Shown: positions 1-12,870, counted from the stretch's first letter. The stretch is 64,000 nucleotides of DNA from Sciurus carolinensis (GCF_902686445.1 NC_062217.1:170433598-170497597), one strand, 5' to 3'. The notes: generated by a model not told the origin, from the letters alone. Numbers and translations: made by a program.

Positions 1-1890
1 AAAGTAATTTGATGCGTCTAATTGTTCTGCGGTGAGATAAGAACACTCCATTTTATCTGAAGGCACAAGGCAGCTTATTGACTGCACTGTCTTTCTGGTG
101 CAGCACATAATAGCATTGTTAGGGGAAATGTCAGCGAAGGCACTGGAGGGTGGAAAAACACGAAATCAAATTTCTCACATGACAATAGCTTGAATATCTG
201 TTGGGCTTTTGCTCCTACCGAATATGGCTGAGCATTCTTTTCCGGCTGATTCGATCAGCCACAGTACAGTGTTTGTCCAGCCAATCTTGCCGGCAGTTAC
301 ACATTTTAACAAGCCCCCTACTCTCCTTCCTCCCAGGAAGAGGTCTGGACCCTCTTCCCCACGTTTCTCCTCCCAGAGAAATCAGTTTTCCAACATCCAG
401 CGTCTATGACTTCATGCTGTATTCTTTCATCAGCCATCTGCCAGGGTAGAGGCATCCGCAAGACGTCTTCCTTTGCCGGCATAATTAGAAGAGATTCTCT
501 CCTTTCAAATGTTGTGTTACATTTACATTCAAAGTTATTTTGCTCTCTCTTTGCCCTTGCCCTCAAGGAATTGTGGGAATTCAAGTTAATAGGCTTTTAA
601 TGGTTCTGTGATAACTGTGATTATAAACTGTGAATCAGATCAGGGGGAGCATCCAAGTTCAGCGGAATCTCGTGCAAAGACTCCACCGTTGCTTTTGATC
701 CTTGGTGGAGATTAGTTTTCAGTGTTCAGACACCACCATCCTTTAAAAAAAAAAAAAAATTAAAGGCATCTCATTTGCTTTGCAATTGCTTTGATAATAA
801 TTTTAAAGCCTTTAACTACAATTCTCCTTTTGATATGTTAGCAGTATTTAGAAACACATCCTGTTGCTAAAAATTAAATTTCAAAGCCTACAATTGTATT
901 TCCTGCTTCCTTTTAGAGGGGAAGATGCTGAGTTTATTTAAAACACATGCAACACGTTGGGGGTCACACCACACACGCTCGCACACGCACACATACCGCC
1001 TTCAACCTTTCACTGCCAAATATTTAGAAATAAATTTTTACTGTGTTCTCTGAACATATAATTATTGCTTTGAGGCTAGTTAATGAAAATACACTTTTCT
1101 TTGAAACATGTTGGCTCTACTAAATGAGCCTGTCCTTGTGAGTCCATAGATGAATCGGTTGTGAGCCTCCTTGAAAAAAGAGGCATCTGATCATTGTTGC
1201 CAGATGTCTCAAGAAAGCCTGCCAAGCTGGGGCTAGAAACACAGCCTTAAAATAGTAGGCACGTAATTGCACCATCAGCCAATTAGGGCCCTTAGAGCAA
1301 ATTAGCTCTTGTTGCCATTGGCCAGAGCAGCTGCGACTTTAGCCCGGCTAGCCCAGGGCCATTCCCGCAAGCCTCGCCTTCTCTGGCCAATTACTGCTGG
1401 CATCTGAACAGGCCACACAGCATGGCGGCCCTCCTTTTAAAACCAGCTCCCCTCCCAGCAAAATCCCTACGGCCAACCCTGGAGACCAGGCCATTGTCAA
1501 GGCAGAATAACTCCTGTGGGTGGAGGATTCCCCAGTGGGAAAGACCCTGGAGAGCAGGGCTTGACCACAGGGCTGCCCACCCTGGAGACCCAGGAGAATA
1601 CGAGATGAGCAAGGAGCACAGTCTTCTCAAGAGCCGGTCTCAAGGTGGAGACCACATCACCCATTTTGGAGAGAGATTTGAATATGAAGCGGTGGGAAGG
1701 AGGGGACACTTGGAGGCGAGTTGGGGAACAGAGCACTGATAGCCAGAGGTCTCCTCCAGCAAGTCTGGCTGGCAGCAGCCCAGGGCCACAGGGCAGGGGG
1801 CACACTGTGCAGTTGTGCTTCCAGGACTGGCATTGGGACTGAGAACCAGGAAATAACTATTGGCAGCAAGGCTTCTATCGGTAGCAGTGG
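1..1890. other. Intergenic, repeat-poor; candidate conserved non-coding DNA
   Basis: No exon is recognised. Positions 1-200 and 780-1400 are low in repeats and rich in TAAT and CCAAT-like words (for example cagccaattagggccc near 1276), as seen in developmental enhancers. 1400-1890 is GC-richer with no clear feature. A short A run lies near 746-759. Confidence 0.4.
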
Positions 1891-1899
1891 CTCCCCGAA

Positions 1900-2195
1900 T
1901 CCTTTATGATCCAATAATTCTACCTCTGAGAATTTACCCCAAGGAAATACCCACATATTTGCACAAAGATTTATCCTTAAGTATGCTCATTACAGTATTT
2001 GTTAGGGTGAAAGACTGAAACATAACAAAAATGCAATTGAACCCAATGCAGTTATGAAGAATACGAAAGAATGGCACAGAAAAAATACATGGTTCCATAA
2101 GACAGAAAGGCGAATACATACATAGGATGATTCTATTTTTGTAAAAATCATATACAAGATTAGTGAAAAAATAAAAGATTACACAAATATTTTAG
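1900..2195 (+). mobile_element. Old L1 (L1M-type) 3' fragment
   Basis: The sequence has the order typical of the end of L1 ORF2: atgatccaataattctacc, then caaggaaatacccacatat, then the attacagtatttgttagggtg region. It is heavily diverged, with no intact reading frame. Confidence 0.55.
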
Positions 2196-2287
2196 AATTG
2201 TTTTTTTTTTTTTTTCTTCTTGGGTTTTTCCAAATTTCTAATAATGAATGTATATTGTTATTGAGATCAGGAAGAAAATTAATTTTT

Positions 2288-2464
2288 TCGTGCTAGGTAT
2301 TGAACTCAGGGGAGTTTTACCATTAAGCTACATCCCCAGTCCTTTAAAAAATATATTTATACATACTTATATGTATATGACCAAGACTGGCCTTGAACTT
2401 GGAGTCCTCTTGCCTCAGCCTCCCAACTCTCTGGGATTATAAATGTGCACTGCCACACCCAGCT
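2288..2464 (-). mobile_element. B1/ID composite SINE (MEN-type), antisense
   Basis: Reads from the ID part (gtattgaactcagggga, aagctacatccccagt) into the B1 part (actggccttgaacttg, cctcagcctccc) and ends cacacccagct. Diverged. Confidence 0.8.
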
Positions 2465-3279
2465 CAGCTTTTTAAAGAAAGCTTTAAAGAGGTTTGTTTT
2501 TAAAAGAGAAGGCAATGAATCAACCAATGGATTGCCAATGTCTTGCAGCCCTTTGGGATCCAGACGCGAAGGCCACGTAATTAACCTGCAGCATACACAG
2601 AATTGGTGACGTCTGCTAAGAACAGAGGGCAAGACTGGCTATGGTCAGAAAATGAACTTGCAGCCATCCAGAAATGTGCTGTGCAGGCAGTCCTCCAGAC
2701 TGCCACAGGATGGGAGGTAGCCCACTCTCCAGGACTCAGCCTGAAGAATACGTCCCCATTTCCATGGAGCCTTGTCACTTGAGCCCTGTGGCCGGCACAG
2801 AAGTTCTCCTGTCAGCTCCTTGGAATCCACTGTGATGTGTCTTGCATTATGGAAAGGGAAATCATAAAAAGCACCAAGTCTGCTGGGGCGGCACTTGGCT
2901 TTGCCCCAGACTCTGAAGGGAGAAGGCTTGTAGTCCAGCAACCAGGCCTAGCAAAGCTCTGGCTCCAGCAGCCCTCTGACAAGAGCTGTGAGTGGGAAAT
3001 CCAGGACCGGCTGAAGACTTCTTTCTCAGAACACAGCTGAGACACTTTCAAAGCTTCCACCCCTAGGAATCAGACCCCCCAAAAGCTATAGCATGTCTGT
3101 TTTGGAGGGATGTGTGTGTATATCCTCTGCAATATTGAAAAACTTTTGAAGCTTTCAGTATGATTCCTTGAGTATCAGTACTAATTTTTATAATAATTAT
3201 ACCACCTAATAAATTCTTCCTCAAAGGATTTTGGGCAGATCCTGTGATCAAGACCAGGAGTTAGTGCCGGGAACCAGAT

Positions 3280-3504
3280 CTTATTTATTTATTTATTTAT
3301 TTGGTACCAGAGATAGAACTCGGGGGTGCTTAACCACTGAGCCACATCCCCAACCCCTTTTTATGTTATATTTTAAGACAGGGTCTCACTACGTTGCTTA
3401 GGACCTCCCTACGTTGTTGAGGCTGGCTTTGAACTAGTAGTGATCCTCCTGCCTCAGCCTTCTGAGTTGCTGAGATCAGAGGTGTACACCACCACACCTG
3501 GCCC
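3280..3504 (-). mobile_element. B1/ID composite SINE with (TTTA)n, antisense
   Basis: A TTTA microsatellite at 3280-3303 (the reverse of the SINE tail) is followed by ID sequence (ccactgagccacatcccc) and B1 sequence (agggtctcactacg to ccaccacacctggcc). The B1 block contains a local repeat of the acgttg segment. Confidence 0.85.
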
Positions 3505-6500
3505 AAATCTTATTTTAAAGGGTAATCATGGGGTACTAGGAGGCAGGAGAAACAGGTGTTGGGGAGGGGATTTAGAGCTTGCCTCTCCAGCATCCCTCCT
3601 TCTCTCAGCAATGACCCTCATTTCCTCACCCCATTGTGTTCCTGGTGGTTTAGGCAGAGCTAAGTCTGCTTCTTGCTCCCACACCAGCCAATCAGAGCAT
3701 CGAATTCCCCTGAGAATGTTTGGTTCTGGAACTAGCACATGACCCACACTGGAGCGAGTCAAACTCCATTCCAGAACTCTTACTGGAGCAGAGGGAGAAT
3801 CTCCACCTTTCCTGACTCGGGCTGCTGTTTCTGCTGCCACCGTCCCGCCCACACCTCCACACCCTGCGGGCGAGGCCAGCTCACAGAGGAGACCTGTTAG
3901 AGCTGCGGAGGAAGCTTGGACACATGGTTGGACCTGCTCCAGAGCCAGCAGCTCCCATGAACTCTTCAGGACGTGAGGCAACAGAGTTTCCTTCTTGCTG
4001 TCAAAAGAGAACTAGGAGTGCGGGAGAAGTAGGGGAAGAAGGTGTGGACGCGGCGGTGGAGAGAAGGAAGAAACCGGAGATTGGGCTCCTAGATCCCTAG
4101 TTTCTAGTTGCCCCAGGAACTGTGCCTGTGGAGAGCCCAGCACGGTGGGGTGAGGAGGGAAGGGCTCCAGATCCCCAGTCCTCATGGACCCTCCAGTGCC
4201 CGACTCTAACTCCTACTCTGGGTTTGAACTCAACCCCAAACACCATCTGTTTCTCCCTGGGAAGGGCTTCTCTCAGCAATCTCAGGGTCTCCGTGACAGC
4301 CCCATGTCCTGTGATTTGGGCTCTTCCTCCAGCTGGCAGACAGCCCCAGACACTTGCCCCAGGGATGTAACGACCCCTTCTTATGCATACATAGCACACG
4401 CTCATGTGCTGCCCACAGGACCGTTTCTGCCTTTGGGATATCACCACCCAGCATGGAAACCATAATGACTTTAAAAGCAAATAGCAAAAGCCCCACCAGT
4501 CCCATTTCACTGAATAAGGATCTTAAGTTCCATATTTAATTGATTTCCTTACTAATCTTCATATCAGTATCATTAACATAAAGTTATATCTTTTTTCTGT
4601 TAAAAAATAGACACTTGTATGCTGCACCTTTGTTGATCATAAAATTTTCTCAATTTTCTTGTCCTTGGACTCTGAAAAGTGCCAGCCCCTGGTCTGACCC
4701 AATCTCCAGTGGTTTATCTAGAATTGCCTGTTGTCTGTTCTCCGAGTCATACTTGGAAGCAACTACCACCTGGGTGCTGATGCCTCACTAGTTCTCTGAA
4801 TAACAGGAAAACCGTCCAGGGGTTGGCCAGCAAGCAGAGAAAGCCCTGGAAAAAGCCACCCAGAATGGCCCTGGGGACACCATAGCCCTGTGGGTAACAG
4901 CTCGAGTTTCAGGGGTAGCCAGCCTGGCTCACCCCTGGCAGTGCCACTTGAGATGTGCAGTCTTGGACAGGTTACTTTACTGCTTCCTGCATCAGTTTTC
5001 CCATCTGTAAAAGGGAGATAATCATAGTGCTTACCTGGAGCACTGGAGAAGGCAGAAGAAGGCAGTGTAGGAAACCAGAAAGGAGCACAGTGCTCTTTCA
5101 CAGCTGCTGCAGCCAGGAGGCTCTGAAAATCCACCCTGCAGTCCAACTGTGAGATAGCAGGGGAGGTGCAGAGGCGGATGCCCTCCACAAAATCCAAAGA
5201 GCCATCTAGAAGGTTCTCCTTGCTGGCATCTCTGCCAGCTCTGCCCACTGTCCTGCCCCTGGAGCTTGCCTCCCGCTCTCATCCCTGTTCTGCTTGGTGT
5301 ATCTGTCCTTCTGATGGCTTGGGGCAGAGGGAATGCAGCCAGGTGGCAGGTAGCTAGAGGTCCTAATGGAGAAGGGTACCCAGCAACAATTCAGGGGTGT
5401 GGAAGTCTCTCAGGCACATATGGATTCCTTACGGCTCTCCTGATGGGAAGCCTTGCTTCAGTGTGAATTCAGGTCCTACAAGAAAACCCGTGAGCAGAGA
5501 CGGGCTGTCCGCTATGTGTTCAGTCACAGGCCAAAGATCGAGCTTTGCTGAACCAGAGTGAAGAAAAGAAAGGCAGTGAAACATCTTCTTTGTGGGCACA
5601 TGGGCTGCAACGGGCTGTCCACAAGGTCATCCTGGAAAGCCAAGGACAGCGCAGACACCTCCTGGCTCTCCCAGTAATAGACGGAAGCAATGGTGCAGAT
5701 AATCCAGCCAAATGGTGGGTAATCCAAAAGCCATTTCTCTTTGGCCTTGGGAGAAGTTCCTCAGTGTGGGTGGATGTTAACCTCCCTGCCAGATGGGTGT
5801 GCACAGAGAGTTCTGGGCACTGCTGGACATCCCGGCTGTCCCCCGGGGAGGGTGGCCCTGGCCGGCAGCAGCAGAGGTGCTGGGCTTAGCAGGGAGCAGG
5901 TGAGGAAGAGGTGGTTCAGGAGGTGCTTCTCTGTTTTCATCCTCCTCAGCCCTGCCCGGAAGTCTGACCCCTGTGGGCAGCACGGCCTGGGCACCCTTGC
6001 TCTCTGGCTTCCAAGTAGGTTTGAGCCATAGGAGACGAAAAAAAGAAAGAGAGAAGCTAGGGCATCTTGCCCTGCTCCCTTCCTGCCCTGGCACCGCCTC
6101 TCCAGGTGCCCCTGCTGCCCGCCCCCTCCTCCCTGACCCATTTTCCGTGGGCATCTGGGACGCCATTCTCCCCCATATCCCAGTACTCTGGGTGTGTAAG
6201 AGAGCCTCGCCACTCGTAGGTCCCCTCACCTGCCCACACTTTTCACCAGCGGTTCCTTCACCAAAGCTTTTCCTACAGGGCATCTGAGGCGAGCTCTGTT
6301 TCCTGTGCACATGCTGCCGGGGGCGGTGGAGAGTAGGGTGCAGGTGGGGTTGGGGAAGTGTGAGCGCTTAACCAGACAGGGACCTAGGGACCCTGCTGGG
6401 AGGGCGGCCCCCTCACTAGCTAGACCTTCCTGAAGCCCATGGCCTCTTTGCTCAGAGCCAGCCTGCCCCAGGTCCCATACAGGTGGGGTCAGCTGCTTCC

Positions 6501-7060
6501 ACCTGGATCTCCATCCAGTGTTGGAGGCTGGCTTGCCTCCTCCTTTTGGTCACCAAGGAGGATACAACCCTCCAGATAGGTTTGGTTCCCCTTGGAAATG
6601 ATGGTTTCAAGTTTGAAAAGGAGGAATTTACCCAACAGCCTTGAGTTTTCTTTCTCTGGAACCTTTTCCTCCAAGACCAGAATTGAGAATTTGTCAGCTG
6701 GTCCCTTGGTCCACGCATGATCTTGACCCTGACCCTATTTTCTAGATTCATGACTCGCGTTCTTCCTCCCTGGTCTGTCTGACTTTCTGTCAGGTTAAGG
6801 TCCTGGATGCTTCCATTTTGCTTCTCTCACAGTCTATTTGATCTTGTAATTCGGTTGATGAATGATCCTGTTGCTTCTGGTAGTTGTTAAATTTGGTTAC
6901 TTTCTGAGTTTCCTGCTCCTGTGTCACCACCGTCTCTCAAGTTCTAGACACCAAAGACGCAGCCATCATCCTGTCTTCTCCTCCACGCCCAAATCAAGTC
7001 ATTCCCAAGCCCCGCCATGTCTCCCGCTTCGGCTCCGGACGCTGGTCTAAGTCACCACTA
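3505..7060. other. Intergenic, mostly unassigned
   Basis: No gene is recognised. Apart from the MIR piece near 5,000, the stretch is moderately GC-rich unique or old-repeat sequence. Open frames up to 177 codons on the minus strand show no recognisable domain and no splice context. Confidence 0.5.
4947..5060 (+). mobile_element. MIR SINE fragment
   Basis: Contains the MIR core: cttggacaggttactt, then cagttttcccatctgtaaaa, then gagataatcatagtgctta. This is an ancient mammalian SINE. Confidence 0.85.
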
Positions 7061-7064
7061 CTTT

Positions 7065-7440
7065 GTAGCTAGCTGACTACCTCCTTCCTGGAATCGCTCT
7101 CTTCACACCAGCCTCCTTCACCCTGTGCCTTTGAAAATATGAATCAGGCCATGTCAATGCTGGAAAACCCCTTCAGTGGCCTCCATGACCCAGCACTGGA
7201 GATGGAAGTCCTGCGTACACTGTGCACGTGCGAAGCTCCGGCCTGCCTTCGTCCTGGCTGCGCCTCCGCTCTGGACTCCTCCACACGCTGTGCTCTCTGC
7301 CACCACATGGCCTCTGGAAGCTCTCTGCCTGTGCTCCAAAGTTCCCGCTCCCTTGTCTACCCCACTCCCATGCATCCTTCAGATCTCAAGCATCACCTCT
7401 GCAGAGATCTGAGAACTCCTCTAGACCAAGTCCAGGGCCC
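7065..7440 (+). mobile_element. L2 fragment (probable)
   Basis: The L2-like series reads caggccatgtcaatgctg, ccttcagtggcctccatg and on through cysteine/proline-rich text. This is old and diverged; assigned by recalled resemblance. Confidence 0.5.
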
Positions 7441-8708
7441 CCGTTAAGGGAGGAAACCCACACCCTCCTCTGGAGCAGCTACCACAGTTTGCAATGGGAC
7501 ACGCACTCACGCTGCAGTCCGAGGGCGAGCTCCAGGCCAGAGCTGTCCCTGGTTGGCACGCACCAGCACAGACCCTCCGTCGGCAGGGCGTGGCGCCTCT
7601 CAGTAGTCCTGCACCAGTGAAGCTTTGCCATTAAAATACACCTCAGAGTCCTTCCGTGGCAAGTTGACCACATGCTTCGATTCCCTGTCCTTCTAGAAGC
7701 CCTCCACTAGTGGAAGCTTTCAACGGCGTAGATCCACCAGAACTAAGAAAACCACGGGGGAGACCACAATGAAAGGATTTTGGCAAGTCTGGGAATGTCA
7801 GACGCAGGCAGAGAAACAGTAGTTTGTGCAGAAAAGAATAGCCATATCCCAGGGGCTGACAGGAAGTTAACCAGGTGGTACCCAGACCCAGGGAAACCAA
7901 GCCCTGGAGACACCACAAGGGAACACTGGGCTGAAATGGAAAGTTGCCTAAAACTCTGTGCACAGAGTAGCTAAGCCCTCAGACTCCTCAGCCCATGGAA
8001 TCAAGCACCCCTTTCTCCACGCCTACACCCCCAGGTAGAGAGCAGAGGCTTGCTCTCCAAAGAAAAGTGAGCCTGGGAGTCTCCACAGGTGGGGAGCTGA
8101 AGCAGGAACTGAGAGTGCCCAGGGCAGCCGCAGCTGGGGAGCAGAGCCCTCGGGCACAGGTGAGCGGGTGCTGAGGGACCAAGCTGGACTCATGTTATAA
8201 ATATCTTGCTATGGTAAGACAATTGGGGAATGTGAGAGAACGTCTCTGTCCTTAGAACAGCCACACTGATGTATTTAGGATGGAAGCATGATGATGTCTA
8301 CACCTGTCAAAAGTTCAACAAATACATTATGTGATACAAATGTTTATGAATATGTGCATAGATAGCCAAAGGGGCAAGTCAACGCACAGAAAGAAACAAG
8401 AAACAAGAAGCCAATGTATCAAATGTTGCAATAATGAATCAAATGTGTAGTATTTAGATGTTCATTATTCTTTTCTTTAGTTTTTTATTTTTTTGTGTAG
8501 GTTTAAAATTTTGCCAAATAAAAGAGAAAAAAAGAAAGTAACACAAGATTTCTCAACAGCAAAACTGAGGGCTTAAGACCAAGAACAAGGTTGGCTTACA
8601 GGATACTAAGGAAAACTGATGTTCAGCCCAGAAGACTGTCCCCAGCTGTCTGATCTACCAAAATAGTGAGGGTAGAACAGATACACGAATAGATACTTTG
8701 TTTTCTGT
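7441..8708. other. Intergenic; unassigned with a possible old repeat at 8180-8525
   Basis: Nothing coding is recognised. The part around 8180-8525 ends in taggtttaaaattttgcc and AATAAAAG, like an old L1 or LTR 3' end, but I cannot place it. Confidence 0.35.
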
Positions 8709-8716
8709 TTGTTTTT

Positions 8717-8907
8717 GTGGTGCTAGGGATTGAATTTAGGGCTTTGTGCATGCTAAACAAATGCTCTACCACTGAGTCACATCCCCAGTCCTTTTCAAAA
8801 ATATTTCATTTAGAGACAGGGTCTGGCTGAGTTACTTAGGGCCACGCTATGTTACTGAGGCTGGCTTTAAACTTGCAATCCTCCTGCGTGTGCCACCGCG
8901 CCTGGCA
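8717..8907 (-). mobile_element. B1/ID composite SINE, antisense
   Basis: The ID part contains tgctctaccactgagtca and catccccagtcc. The B1 part runs agagacagggtctggctg to ccaccgcgcctggc. Confidence 0.85.
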
Positions 8908-9059
8908 GCACATTTGAAATCTCAAAATATTGATCTCCTGTGCACTTTCCTTATGAAGCTATTAAGAGATGTACTTTGAACTACAAAGTTGGGATGCAAG
9001 AAATAGCACCAAAAAGAAGGGAAGTCTGGGGACAGTGGAAAATGGGAGCCACAAGATGA

Positions 9060-9860
9060 CAAGGGCACAACTCATACATTGCTGGCGGGACTGCAATTTG
9101 GTGCAACCTCTCTGGAAAGCAGTATGGAGATTCCTCAAATTCTTGGAATGGAACCACCATCTGACCCAGTTATCCTACTCCTTCCTTGGCATATATCCAA
9201 AGGTTTTTAAATCAGCATACTACAGTGATGCAGCCATATCAAAGTTTATAGCAGCTCAATTCACAGTAGCTAAGCTATGGAACCAACCTAGGTGCCCTTT
9301 AACTGATGAATGGATAAAGAAAATGTGGCACACATACACAGTGGAATATTACTCAACCATAAAGAAGAATGGAATTATGGCATTTGCTGGTAAATGGATG
9401 GAACTGGAGACTATCATGCTAAGTGAAGTAAGCCAATCCCAAAAAACCAAAGGTCAAATGTTTTCTCTGACATGCAGAAGCTAATCCAAAATAAGATGGT
9501 CGGGGGCGGGGGGATAAAAAAGGAATAGAAGAAGGATCAGGGAGAATACATAAAGGGAAATGAAGGGACAGGATGAAAGATGTGAAATGAATGTGACCTA
9601 ACTTTCCTGTGTACATATATAAATAAACCACAGTGAATCTCAACATCATGCACAAACATAAGATGCTAATTTTTAGAAAATAACCTAAAGTAAATAGCAG
9701 ATCAGAAGAGTAGAGGGAAGAGAACAGGGAGGGAGGGGAAAGAGATGGGATGTACTGGGGACTGAATTAGAACAGATTATGCTCCATGCTCCTCTAATCA
9801 TGTCAAAATGAATTCTTTTGACATGCATAACTATAAAGAGTTGATTTTTTAAAAAGATGG
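9060..9860 (+). mobile_element. L1 3' end (end of ORF2 plus 3' UTR)
   Basis: An open frame at 8969-9484 encodes recognisable L1 ORF2 C-terminal text (VEYYSTIKKNGIMAFAGKW, MELETIMLSEVSQSQK). It is followed by the purine-rich 3' UTR of sciurid L1 (gggagggaggggaaagagat and atgtcaaaatgaattc). It is 5'-truncated and a relic, not a host gene. Confidence 0.88.
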
Positions 9861-10309
9861 CCAAGGGGAACATCCAGACCAAAGCTGAAGGATACTTGGC
9901 TTCTGGAAAAAAGAAGGAAAAGAGAACAAAAGAGAAAATTAAAAAGAAAAAAGAATACCTGGTTTTGACCAAAAGGAACTCGTTTTGGTCAACATGCAGC
10001 AGGGTATTGAGGAAAATGTACTGATGAGACAGAGACACCATGGCAAATGTAAACTGACACCGTCGCTAACTGCAGAGAAAAGGGGCAAGTATTCAGAAAC
10101 AGAGATATGAGCCTAGAATACATTTGGCTTCACAGCTGATCATATCTTATAGTTATAATAAAGTGCTAATTTTCACCAAAGTTGGGGTGTGGGTGGGAAG
10201 TATGTAGGTAAAAGGACAGGGAGTTGATTAAAATCAGGATCTCTTCTGCACATTGACCATGGAAGTAATGAGATAATGTAAAAAACTGATACACCAAGAA
10301 AGAACTACA

Positions 10310-10500
10310 GGGCACAGTGGCACATGCCTGTAATCCTAGCAACTCAGGAGGCTGAGACAGAAGGATCACAAGTTCGAGGACAAACTAGACAACTTAGCGA
10401 AGCCCTAAAAAACTTAGTGAGACCCTGTCTCAAAAATAAAATGGGCTGGGAATGCACCTCAGTAATACAGTACCTGGATTCGATCCCTAAAACCAAAAAA
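10310..10500 (+). mobile_element. MEN-type B1/ID SINE
   Basis: The B1 half reads ggcacagtggcacatgcctg then taatcctagcaactcagg; the ID half is diverged, with tacctggattcgatccc and an A-rich end. Confidence 0.88.
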
Positions 10501-10504
10501 GATC

Positions 10505-10985
10505 TGCCCAGAAGAATTGAACAGGGGCTTCAACAGTTACGTGTGCACCCATGCTTTAGCAGCATTATTCACAGTAGCAATAGTCAGTTAAAACCAAATA
10601 TCCATTGATGGATAAATGGTTAAACAAAATGTGGTATATCTACATGGTGGAATATTATTCAACCTTAAAGAAGAATGACATTCTGGTACATGCTACAGCA
10701 TGACTGATGCTTGAGAACATTTTGCTAAGTGTTAACAAGCTAGTCACAAAAGGACAAATGGTGTATGATTCCACTTCTGTGGGGTCCCTAGTGTGGTCAC
10801 GTTCTTAGAGACAGAAGGCGGAATGGTGGCTGGCAAGGGCTGGTGGAGGGGGATGTTCAGAGTTTTTTGGGGACAGTGTTTTCATTTGGGAAGGTGAAAA
10901 AGGGTTAGAAATGGGTAACAGTGAAGATCGTGCAACGCTGTGCATGTAAACAAGACACTTAAAACAGTTAAGATGGTTTTAAAAA
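10505..10985 (+). mobile_element. L1M 3' fragment
   Basis: Typical text is agcattattcacagtagc, tggtggaatattattcaac, ttaaagaagaatgacatt and aaggacaaatggtgtatg. It is an older L1 than the 9 kb copy. Confidence 0.75.
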
Positions 10986-11140
10986 TAGCCATATTAGGAT
11001 AACATTTGAGGTCATGGTGGGCACTATCGGGAAGCAGAGCAGTCACTAACTCAGTGCTGGGAGACTGAGGTGCTGCAAGACACTGAGGGTTTCCATTACA
11101 CTCTTCAGTGCTGTTTTACTTTGAAAAGTGCCACAACAAG

Positions 11141-11268
11141 GGCTGGAGTTGGGGCTCCGTGAGGAGCGCTTGCCTGGCACGTGTGAGTCCCTGGGTTCCA
11201 TCCTCAGCTCCGCATATAAATAAATAAATAAAATAAAGATTCATTGACAACTAAAAAATGTTTTCAAA
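11141..11268 (+). mobile_element. ID element (tRNA-Ala derived)
   Basis: Starts ggctggagttggggctcc, includes tgggttccatcctcagc, and has an ATAAATAA tail and the sciurid 3' extension attgacaactaaaaaa. Flanks share aaaagtgc, consistent with an old target-site duplication. Confidence 0.85.
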
Positions 11269-11277
11269 AAAAGTGCT

Positions 11278-11440
11278 GCAATAACATTTATACTGCACTT
11301 ACTGTGTGCCAAGCATGCTTTAGATACATCGCGGACAGGCCCACGGATCCCATCGCTGCTACAAAGCAGGGGCCATGGTCCACGTGTTGCAGAGAAGGAA
11401 ACGGGGACACTCAGAGGCAGAGGAGCTCCCCGCCCGGGGA
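11278..11440 (-). mobile_element. MIR SINE fragment, antisense
   Basis: The reverse-strand MIR series reads actgtgtgccaagcatgctt, then ttgcagagaaggaaacggg and cactcagaggcagagg. Confidence 0.6.
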
Positions 11441-11879
11441 AGGCTGCCCCAGAGTCCTCTCTGCCCCTGGCTGCCCTCTTTTGCTGCCTCTTTTGAATCT
11501 ATGTGACTGGGATGAGGGTAAAAAATTAATTTAAAAAACATGCTGCGGTGAAAATCCTTATATGCGCATTGTATACGCGTGTTTGAGGATATCTGATTCC
11601 TAAAAGCAAAATAACTTCCACTTTTATAACAAGACCCAATATGACATTGGATCACCACGTAGGCATAAAAACTATTAGAATAATGCCAACACTGACCTTG
11701 TACTCGCTGAATTATGGAATTGAATCACAGAAGCAAATGACTTTTCTCCATATTCATGATTTTTATCAGGTCCCCGGTTCTTCCAGCCCCTCAAATTTGT
11801 CCCCTCACCTCCCTGCACAGTAATCATGGGAACAGTACCTGTGAAAAAAACATAAGAAAAATGAGTGCCACCAGCTAAA

Positions 11880-12870
11880 TCCTGCGCCTTTAGAAGGAGA
11901 GGGACATAATTTTGCAGTTGGAAAACACGTTGAAATACTATCTTTTACAGGGAAAATAGTTACATCACAATCCTAAATTACATTTCCATTTGAAATGGAG
12001 TTGATTTGCACCACCTACTGGAATATATAGCTCTATATAGTCACAGGTTCAAAATTACGGAACCACTTTTAAGAATTATAGAGTTACATTTCCCGTTATC
12101 TGTAGGAGACCCGCCCCTGTGACGTGTTAGGAAGGCCAAGCACTGATTTCCTTCAGGGACCATTTTCTAAAACACGCTCTCTTCAGAAGCCAAATTTAAT
12201 CATCTAGCTAAATTAACGAATTGTACAACTGCTTATAAAAATAAAATGGTTAAGCCAAATACATCAACCAAAGAGATAAAAATGTAAATTAGAGGCAAAA
12301 CTGAAATCAATACACATTATCAGTCACTAAATCACTTTTAAAAAACAGGATTCAAGCAGACAACTGGAAAACGACAGGAAACATAAGCAAACGGGACAAT
12401 AAACAGAACATAACTCGACATTAATTAAAAAAGAACTTGCCCCATGAAAATTTGATCGAGTTTATATCAAAAGCAATAATCATCGTCACAGCTTAATTAC
12501 AGTGTGAACATCGAGATAAAAGTCTTCATATTTAGGCTCTTTGACATTTAAAAGGAAATCGCAACAAAAATTCTCATTTTTCATGACAAACTACTCCAAG
12601 CAATAAATTTCTGACTATGTAGGAGCAACATTTATTATTGTATAATTGACAGAGATTTGTAAAAAATTACATCTACAACATCTACTATTCTAGATGAAAT
12701 TGCTTTAGAATAGAAGCCTAAATATATTACATTTTAATTTCTTGAAACCTATTACACCATTTCACTTATTTTATGGGTATTTTGTCTGAAAATTGATTTT
12801 ATTTTTATATGTCAACTAAATTAGATGTCAACTAAATTAACTGAAGCATAAAATATGCTGGCAAGATATA
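11880..12870. other. Repeat-free AT-rich block; candidate enhancer
   Basis: About 1 kb without recognisable transposons, dense in homeodomain-like TAAT/ATTA words and with few CpGs, ending in a short tandem duplication. This is the texture of deeply conserved non-coding DNA, but conservation cannot be tested here. Confidence 0.35.
12809..12839. repeat. 16-bp tandem duplication
   Basis: The unit atgtcaactaaattag occurs twice head to tail; only the last base differs in copy two. It contains an ATTA-like core (aaatta). Confidence 0.8.

Noticed and set aside
3526..3981. Minus-strand 151-codon open frame
   Set aside because: No recognisable domain, no splice context, overlaps the end of a SINE.
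4763..5248. Minus-strand 161-codon open frame
   Set aside because: It runs through an antisense MIR SINE, with no domain; chance opening.
8969..9484. 171-codon open frame as a host gene
   Set aside because: The text is L1 ORF2 C-terminus followed by an L1 3' UTR, so it is a mobile-element relic.
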